Of a stretch of DNA of 64,000 nucleotides, positions 58,737 to 64,000 are shown piece after piece; within the stretch, counting starts at the first letter, position 1; each line of letters opens with the position of its first letter. Location: the NCBI GenBank assembly GCA_963925805.1, contig CAWUSE010000027.1, positions 1 to 64,000 of the forward strand. The letters run 5' to 3'. Below the pieces are notes generated by a model. The model saw nothing but the letters and a program-made list of their open reading frames with translations. It was not told the DNA's origin and did no database searches. A program made the position numbers and the translations under genes. The DNA is from UBA10347 sp905182135 (lineage in GTDB: Bacteria; Actinomycetota; Acidimicrobiia; Acidimicrobiales; UBA10347).

Positions 58737-60125
58737 TTAACCAACGTCGTCCTCAGACATGCCAGCGATGTCCAATGCTTTGCGTTTTGCGTTGTCCATG
58801 TCGTAGTGGCGACGAGTCACGATGCGCTGCGCATACAAACCTCCACCAGCCTGCAGATTGGTCACGAACTTCCAGCCACCGTATGCATCGGCAGTCAGGT
58901 CTCGAATGGCGTGCATCAGGTTCGCCCGGTATTCGCCGTCGACGCCTTTGCCGGTCGACATGTACTTGCGGGCGAGATCGCCGACCTCGGCATTTTCGAA
59001 GTCGGAAGGTGCGGGCGCGGTGAGTACTGCGCCCCCAGCGATGTCGTGCAGGTGACGAACCATCAGGTTGTAGTTTGCTGCCGCGTGAAACTTCCCAGCA
59101 TTAACGAACAGTTCGTTCGGGAAGGCCGCTCCGTCAGGTCCGATGCTGCAGTTCATGATGGCAGCCTCGAGTGACGCACGAACCAGGGTGGCGTGAATGA
59201 TCATCTCGCTGATCTTTTCTTTAATGTGCGAGATGCCGGCCGTGCCATTCGACTCAGCAACGAGTTGGGCGAAGCCGACCAGTTGGTCACACTCTTCGAC
59301 CAATGCCGACAGACCACCGAGCCGCTCCCACAAGCCAAGACTGTGAGCGAACACCGCTGCCATCGACGTTTCACCGTCGAGGAAGACTCGCTCGTGCGGC
59401 ACGAAAACGTCGTCGAAGATCACGAACCCTTCGGGGTAGTGATAGTTGCCCGAAACCGGGAACGTGCGAACGTCGTCGTGGCGAGGCGCGTAGGTGGTGT
59501 TGATGATCTTCACGCCCTCGGCGTTCACCGGCACGATGCAACCAATCGACCAATCCTCTTCGCCAGGCTTCATGGCCTTGGTCGGAATCGTCAGCAAGTC
59601 ATGGCCAAATGAGGCACCGGTGATGTGCAACTTGGCACCACGGATGACAACACCGTCTCGCTGCCGGTCAACAACGCGCGTATAGCTGTCGAGGTCATCC
59701 TGGTCCGACGGTTTCTTCGAGCGGTCGCCCTTGGCATCTGTGATGCACTGCGTGATCCGCACATCACCGCGTTGCGCTTCATCGATGTAGTGGCCAATGC
59801 GCTCGATGTAGTCGGGCTTGACGCCGTCCATGCGGCCCGCAGCCGTCTTCAACGTCTGGATCGATGACGAGGTGACGTGCGCCATCATCCCAGCGTGGTG
59901 CAGCATGGGAATCAGTTCCCGTAGATCATCAGCAGACTGCGGCACGCTAAGCAGTGGCGATATGGCATCGGGCGCGGGGTCATAGAAGTTGTCGTATGCC
60001 TTCGCTGTAATGTCAGCTGTCTGACCCAGCAGCGGATGTCCCACCAGGTCGTCGATCTTCTCGCCCTCGAAATAGGTCTTGCGGCCGTCATCGAGTGACG
60101 CCTTATATTCAGCTCCGGTCAGCAT
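58737..60125 (-). CDS. HpaB / 4-hydroxyphenylacetate 3-hydroxylase family protein
   Basis: 462 residues from MLTGAEYKASLDDGRKTYFE. It has the acyl-CoA-dehydrogenase-like fold of the HpaB/4-hydroxybutyryl-CoA dehydratase family: ITQCITDAKGDRSKKPSDQD (near 123-142), RGAKLHITGASFGHDLLTIP, FVIFDDVFVPHERVFLDGET (near 244-263) and GGAVLTAPAPSDFENAEVG. The Cys and His residues that hold the 4Fe-4S cluster of 4-hydroxybutyryl-CoA dehydratase are missing (GGL where GGC is expected), so it is a flavin hydroxylase-type member, needing a flavin reductase. Divergent from the monooxygenase gene at 60210. Confidence 0.85.
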   Translation of the reverse strand: MLTGAEYKASLDDGRKTYFEGEKIDDLVGHPLLGQTADITAKAYDNFYDPAPDAISPLLSVPQSADDLRELIPMLHHAGMMAHVTSSSIQTLKTAAGRMDGVKPDYIERIGHYIDEAQRGDVRITQCITDAKGDRSKKPSDQDDLDSYTRVVDRQRDGVVIRGAKLHITGASFGHDLLTIPTKAMKPGEEDWSIGCIVPVNAEGVKIINTTYAPRHDDVRTFPVSGNYHYPEGFVIFDDVFVPHERVFLDGETSMAAVFAHSLGLWERLGGLSALVEECDQLVGFAQLVAESNGTAGISHIKEKISEMIIHATLVRASLEAAIMNCSIGPDGAAFPNELFVNAGKFHAAANYNLMVRHLHDIAGGAVLTAPAPSDFENAEVGDLARKYMSTGKGVDGEYRANLMHAIRDLTADAYGGWKFVTNLQAGGGLYAQRIVTRRHYDMDNAKRKALDIAGMSEDDVG

Positions 60126-60209
60126 TGTTCCCCATTCGTTGTTGCTACAGCGCAGCACGATTCGCACCCTGATGCCAAATACGCGCTACACGCAAGGTAC
60201 GTTCGTGAA

Positions 60210-62138
60210 ATGTTCACTCCGCCCGACGATCCGATGACGGCCACCGAAGAAACGCAGTACATCGAAGCTGTACAGGTAGCCAATATTCCGACATTACTGA
60301 TGGTTCTGGTGCAACTCACCGGCGAGATGCACTGGCTTGAGGACCCGTACCGTCCTCGACGCCAGCCGGGAATGGGCGACAACGACACCGGCGGCCTTCG
60401 CCCCGAACACCAGACTGAGGTCCGCGAGGCTGCGCTCGAAGCCATGCTCAGTTGGCGCAACGGTCGGCCGGTTGCGATCGCTGACCCTGAGCCTGAACTG
60501 CTCGTGAAGATGTTGCACGTAGCGATGGACGAAGAGATCCCAGATATCTACGGACCCTTCACCAAATCACAGCTCGGACAGCAGCCCATTGCCACCAATC
60601 CAATCGATGTCCCCGAAGGGTTTAGCGCCATCGTTATTGGCGCAGGTGTTTCCGGCTTGTGTGCAGCCGTGCACCTGCAAGCCGCGAATATCCCGTTCAC
60701 GGTTCTCGAAAGGAACGATGACATCGGTGGCGTCTGGCTCGAGAACACCTATCCAGGCGCCGGTGTGGACACACCGAACCATCTGTACTCGTTCTCCTTC
60801 ATGCAGTACGACTGGCCTGAGTTCTTTGCGTTGCAAGACGAGTTGTGGGGGTATCTGAACCATGTGGCCGAGACGTTCGGTCTTCGCCCAAAGATCGAAC
60901 TCGCGACAACCGTCGAACGAGCCGAGTATCGCGAAACCGAACAGGACTGGGAGGTCACTGTTCGTCGAGCCGATGGGTCAGTAGAGGTCCAACATGCAAC
61001 GATCGTGATCAGTGGTGCCGGGATCTTCAATCCGCCAGTGATCCCGAACATCGACGGACTCGAATCGTTCGAAGGGCCATCGTTTCACACCTCTCGATGG
61101 CGCGATGACGTCGAACTCGAGGGCAAACGGGTGGCGATCATTGGCAATGGAGCCAGTTGCATGCAGATCGCTCCGTTGATCAAGGATCAGGTCGAATCGC
61201 TCACCATCTTCCAACGCTCGAACCATTGGGCCGCACCATTCGAACAGTTCCGTCGACCCGTACCCGAAGCACTGCGATTCCTGCTGCGCGAGAATCCCAT
61301 CTATCAGGCGTGGTACCGGGTACGCCTTGGTTGGACATTCAACGACCGGAACCACTCGGCCCTGCAAAAGGATCCGAACTGGGAACACAGCGAACGTTCA
61401 CTCAACGCAGCCAACGACGGCCACCGCGGCTTCTTCGAGCGTTACATTCGCGATGAGCTCGGTGATCGTCAAGACCTTTTCGATGTCGTTGTTCCGAAGT
61501 ATCCGCCCTTCGGCAAGCGCATGCTGATGGACAACGGTTGGTATCGCATGCTGCGCAACGAGAACGTCACCCTGGTCACCGACAGCATCACCTCCGTCGA
61601 CGCCACCTCGGTGACCACCGACACCAATGACGTCTTCGAAGCCGATGTGATCATCATTGCGACGGGCTTCGATGTTTTGCGATTTATCAACACCTACGAG
61701 ACCATCGGTCGCGGCGGTCAGTCACTTCGCAACGCGTGGCAGGACGACAACGCCAAGGCCTATCTGGGCACCACCGTGCCGGACTTCCCGAACTTCTTCA
61801 CCCTCTACGGCCCCAATCTGCAGCCAGGTCATGGCGGCAGCTTGATCAATGTGATCGAGATGCAAATGCACTACATCATTGACCTGATCGAGCAGATGGC
61901 TGCTGACGATCTGGGCAGCGTTGACATCCTCCCCGAGGTTCACGCCACATACAACGACCAGGTTGACGCGGCCCACGAAAACATGGTGTGGACTCATCCG
62001 GGCATGTCGACGTACTACCGAAATGACCGTGGCCGCATCGTGGTGAATTCCCCGTACCGCAACGTCGACTTCTACGAGTGGACGCGTCACGCCGACCTCG
62101 ACGAATACCTGGTCGAGCCACGCGCACTGCAAACTTGA
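60210..62138 (+). CDS. Baeyer-Villiger-type flavin monooxygenase (HAPMO-like)
   Basis: 642 residues. An N-terminal helical extension of about 130 residues is followed by the FAD site VIGAGVSGLCAAVHLQAANI (near 142-161), DIGGVWLENTYPGAGVDTPN (near 172-191) and the Baeyer-Villiger fingerprint FEGPSFHTSRWRDD (near 288), which fits FxGxxxHxxxW but has Arg where Pro or Asp usually follows. The NADPH loop AIIGNGASCMQIAPLI comes next. The long N-terminus is that of 4-hydroxyacetophenone monooxygenases, which insert oxygen next to ketones to give esters. The esterase gene 2 nt downstream would hydrolyse such an ester. Confidence 0.88.
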   Translation: MFTPPDDPMTATEETQYIEAVQVANIPTLLMVLVQLTGEMHWLEDPYRPRRQPGMGDNDTGGLRPEHQTEVREAALEAMLSWRNGRPVAIADPEPELLVKMLHVAMDEEIPDIYGPFTKSQLGQQPIATNPIDVPEGFSAIVIGAGVSGLCAAVHLQAANIPFTVLERNDDIGGVWLENTYPGAGVDTPNHLYSFSFMQYDWPEFFALQDELWGYLNHVAETFGLRPKIELATTVERAEYRETEQDWEVTVRRADGSVEVQHATIVISGAGIFNPPVIPNIDGLESFEGPSFHTSRWRDDVELEGKRVAIIGNGASCMQIAPLIKDQVESLTIFQRSNHWAAPFEQFRRPVPEALRFLLRENPIYQAWYRVRLGWTFNDRNHSALQKDPNWEHSERSLNAANDGHRGFFERYIRDELGDRQDLFDVVVPKYPPFGKRMLMDNGWYRMLRNENVTLVTDSITSVDATSVTTDTNDVFEADVIIIATGFDVLRFINTYETIGRGGQSLRNAWQDDNAKAYLGTTVPDFPNFFTLYGPNLQPGHGGSLINVIEMQMHYIIDLIEQMAADDLGSVDILPEVHATYNDQVDAAHENMVWTHPGMSTYYRNDRGRIVVNSPYRNVDFYEWTRHADLDEYLVEPRALQT

Positions 62139-62140
62139 TC

Positions 62141-63043
62141 ATGCCTCTTGATCCGCAGATCGCACCCCTCGTCGAAGCGTCGAACGCTGCAGCCGCAGCG
62201 CTCCCACCAATCTGGGAGCAAAACGTTGCCGACCGTCGGGCTGGCTACCAGGTCTTAGCCAACGTCGCAGGGCCTGGACCAGGGCTCTACCGAGTCGAGG
62301 ATTCTGTGATTGCTGGCGTGCCTTGCCGGATTTATAGCAACAACGGCCCGCACGGCATCCTGATGTTCATCCATGGCGGCGGCTACGTCATTGGCGACCT
62401 CGACACGCACGATCAACCTTGTCGACAGCTTGCACGTGAGTCAGGAGCGACGGTGGTGTCCATTGATTATCGGTTGGCCCCCGAGCATCCATTTCCTGCC
62501 GGCATCGATGATGCCTGGGCAGTACTCCAGACACTCGCTGCTGATCGGGACAACTTCGGTCTGGGCAGCAAGCTCGCGGTCGCAGGTGACTCCGCTGGAG
62601 GCAACTTCGCTGCTGTCTTGGCGCTGATGGCCCGTGACGCTGGTATTGATCTTGCCGCGCAACTGCTGGTATACCCCCATGTCGATGTGGATGATGTGTC
62701 GCCGTCGATGACCGAAAACGGTGAAGGCTATTTGCTTACCAAAGAGACCATGGACTGGTTCATGCATAACTACCAGCCCGACGCGCTGGATTGGCGAGCG
62801 TCGCCACTACTCGCCGAATCTCACCAAGGAGTCGCACCAGCGGTTGTAATCACTGCCGAGTTTGATCCATTGCGAGACCAAGGCATCGCCTATGCGCGCA
62901 AGCTCGAAGCTGCCGGTGTCGACGTTACCCATACGAACTACGACGGCATGATCCACGCCTTCTTCCAACTCGCCCCTCTGTGTGACGCTGGCAAGGCCGC
63001 AATCACTCAGATCGCAGACGCAGCTGCAACCGCTCTGGCCTAG
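62141..63043 (+). CDS. HSL-family alpha/beta hydrolase (esterase)
   Basis: 300 residues from MPLDPQIAPLVEASNAAAAA. FIHGGGYVIGDLDTHDQPCR (oxyanion HGGG, near 78) and AVAGDSAGGNFAAVLALMAR (Ser nucleophile in GDSAGG, near 153) define the hormone-sensitive-lipase family; DPLRDQGIAY (Asp) and YDGMIHAFFQL (His) complete the triad. The gene starts 2 nt after the monooxygenase stop, so both proteins are made together; the natural reading is oxidation of a ketone to an ester followed by hydrolysis. Its TAG overlaps the stop of the convergent SDR gene. Confidence 0.9.
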   Translation: MPLDPQIAPLVEASNAAAAALPPIWEQNVADRRAGYQVLANVAGPGPGLYRVEDSVIAGVPCRIYSNNGPHGILMFIHGGGYVIGDLDTHDQPCRQLARESGATVVSIDYRLAPEHPFPAGIDDAWAVLQTLAADRDNFGLGSKLAVAGDSAGGNFAAVLALMARDAGIDLAAQLLVYPHVDVDDVSPSMTENGEGYLLTKETMDWFMHNYQPDALDWRASPLLAESHQGVAPAVVITAEFDPLRDQGIAYARKLEAAGVDVTHTNYDGMIHAFFQLAPLCDAGKAAITQIADAAATALA

Positions 63044-63957
63044 CTGGAGCGACGGCGGGTCATCACGTTTTCTTTGGCTTTAGCGACTAGGCCCGGGATC
63101 ACGTCACTGAGTTCGGCGGGATCCCAACGGTCATCTTTTCTGGCCTTGGGACCGCCTTCCCAGCCCTCCATGCAGCTAATCATTCCGCCATTGACAAGGA
63201 AAACTCGTCCGGTGACTTCGCGGGCAGCCGGTTCGTTCGACCCCAGCCAGACCACGGTGGGTGCAACATTGTCAGCGTGCAGGAAGTCGAATGTGCCTTT
63301 CTCGATTTCTTGCTGCCCGTAGGGCAGGTCCTCGGTCATGCGGGTGCGGGCGCCTGGAGCAATGCAGTTGACCGTCACGCCGTAACGGCCGAGCTCGGCC
63401 GACGCAGTGATTGAGAACGATGCGATTCCGGCCTTGGCTGCGCCGTAGTTGGTCTGTCCCGGATTGCCAAACAGGCCCGATGTGCTGCTGGTGTTAATCA
63501 GCGCAGCACCCTCGACCTGTGTGTCTTTCTTGATCATGTCGCGCCAATATGCGGCAGCATGTCGAGCTGGCGCAAAGGTGCCTTTGAGATGCACATTGAT
63601 GACGGCATCCCACTCGTCTTCGGTCATGTTCGCCAACATCCGGTCGCGCAAAATGCCGGCATTGTTCACCAGAACATGCAGCACGCCGAAGTGCTCGACG
63701 GCCTGGTTCACCATGTTGGCGGCACCATCCCAACTCGAGACATCATCTCCATTGGCAACTGCCTCGCCACCCATCGCCTCGATCTCGGCGACAACCTCCT
63801 GTGCTGCTGTCAGGTCGCCACCCTCGCCGTCTCGGGCGCCTCCCATATCGTTGACTACGACCTTGGCGCCCTGGCGAGCGAACTCGATCGCGTGACCACG
63901 TCCGATCCCACGGCCTGCGCCGGTCACGATGACTACCTTGTCGTCACAGATTCCCAT
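63040..63957 (-). CDS. SDR family (3R)-hydroxyacyl-CoA dehydrogenase-like protein (MFE2-type)
   Basis: 305 residues from MGICDDKVVIVTGAGRGIGR. The SDR core has TGAGRGIGRGHAIEFARQGA, VVNDMGGARDGEGGDLTAAQ (a long loop seen in MFE2/HSD17B4 dehydrogenases), NNAGILRDRMLANMTEDEWD (near 104-123) and NPGQTNYGAAKAGIASFSIT with Tyr and Lys. Members oxidise (3R)-hydroxyacyl-CoA in beta-oxidation of branched or sterol side chains; a C-terminal tail of about 50 residues (GGMISCMEGWEGGPKARKDD) is typical. An earlier Met at 63993 exists but the consensus start is 63957. Confidence 0.88.
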   Translation of the reverse strand: MGICDDKVVIVTGAGRGIGRGHAIEFARQGAKVVVNDMGGARDGEGGDLTAAQEVVAEIEAMGGEAVANGDDVSSWDGAANMVNQAVEHFGVLHVLVNNAGILRDRMLANMTEDEWDAVINVHLKGTFAPARHAAAYWRDMIKKDTQVEGAALINTSSTSGLFGNPGQTNYGAAKAGIASFSITASAELGRYGVTVNCIAPGARTRMTEDLPYGQQEIEKGTFDFLHADNVAPTVVWLGSNEPAAREVTGRVFLVNGGMISCMEGWEGGPKARKDDRWDPAELSDVIPGLVAKAKENVMTRRRSS

Positions 63958-64000
63958 GTCTTCCCCTGAAGTTGTCTGCCCTGATCGTTCCACGATCGCA

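Noticed and set aside
58737..60125. 4-hydroxybutyryl-CoA dehydratase
   Set aside because: Same superfamily, but the Cys and His residues for the 4Fe-4S cluster are absent, so the HpaB-type assignment is preferred.

Overview
The window looks like chromosomal DNA of a marine or aquatic actinobacterium, most likely an acidimicrobiia-type lineage (inference). GC is moderately high, genes are densely packed on both strands with many ATGA/GTGA overlaps, and the content is dominated by acyl-CoA, SDR, CaiB-type CoA-transferase, enoyl-CoA hydratase and flavin-monooxygenase genes. No rRNA, tRNA, phage, insertion sequence or CRISPR array was seen.

Layout. 0-7.7 kb: an incomplete edge gene, a D-aminoacylase-type amidohydrolase, an MFS exporter, a hotdog thioesterase, a cold-shock protein, then a plus-strand run (dienelactone hydrolase family, metallo-beta-lactamase fold, EamA transporter, CMD family). 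7.7-15.8 kb: isocitrate lyase with a strong terminator, a membrane-anchored HExxH protein, an SDR preceded by a decayed membrane-protein gene, a CobW GTPase, a trans-sulfuration PLP enzyme and an enoyl-CoA hydratase. 16.1-21.1 kb: a former sugar-use operon (fructokinase, gap, pfk, class I aldolase, pyruvate kinase) with a divergent LacI-type regulator. Fructokinase, aldolase and pyruvate kinase are open, but gap, pfk and lacI are clearly broken. 21.1-31.8 kb: a fumarate-reductase-like flavoprotein coupled to a tiny membrane protein, two Nudix genes, enoyl-CoA hydratase, a luciferase-like oxidoreductase, a cupin, a double-length CaiB-type CoA-transferase, a VOC protein and AzlCD. 31.8-33.1 kb: a second broken carbohydrate pair (class II aldolase plus PfkB kinase). 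33.1-39.6 kb: SDR, then a tightly overlapped arsR-methyltransferase/metF/metH operon with a palindrome at its start codon. 39.6-51.3 kb: nitroreductase, MOSC, two SDRs, enoyl-CoA hydratase, two CoA-transferases, phytanoyl-CoA dioxygenase, DUF72, amidohydrolase and a tandem pair of hotdog-like proteins. 51.4-64 kb: alpha/beta hydrolase, an isolated molybdopterin large subunit, enoyl-CoA hydratase, copper amine oxidase, an HpaB-type protein, a Baeyer-Villiger-type monooxygenase, an HSL-family esterase and an MFE2-type SDR.

How it fits together. The intact genes point to life on organic acids, amines, aromatics/ketones and branched or fatty acyl chains: acyl-CoA activation by transferase, beta-oxidation-like steps, and acetyl-CoA assimilation through the glyoxylate shunt. 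The broken genes are almost all carbohydrate-catabolic. Short tandem duplications (15-22 nt) occur repeatedly in the non-coding and decayed stretches, and in one case the copies visibly shift a reading frame, which suggests how the decay proceeded. The most notable observations are this selective decay of sugar genes, the pyruvate kinase with an altered N-terminal motif, the arsR-metF-metH palindrome, the two-headed CoA-transferase with one half lacking the catalytic Asp, and the tandem hotdog pair.
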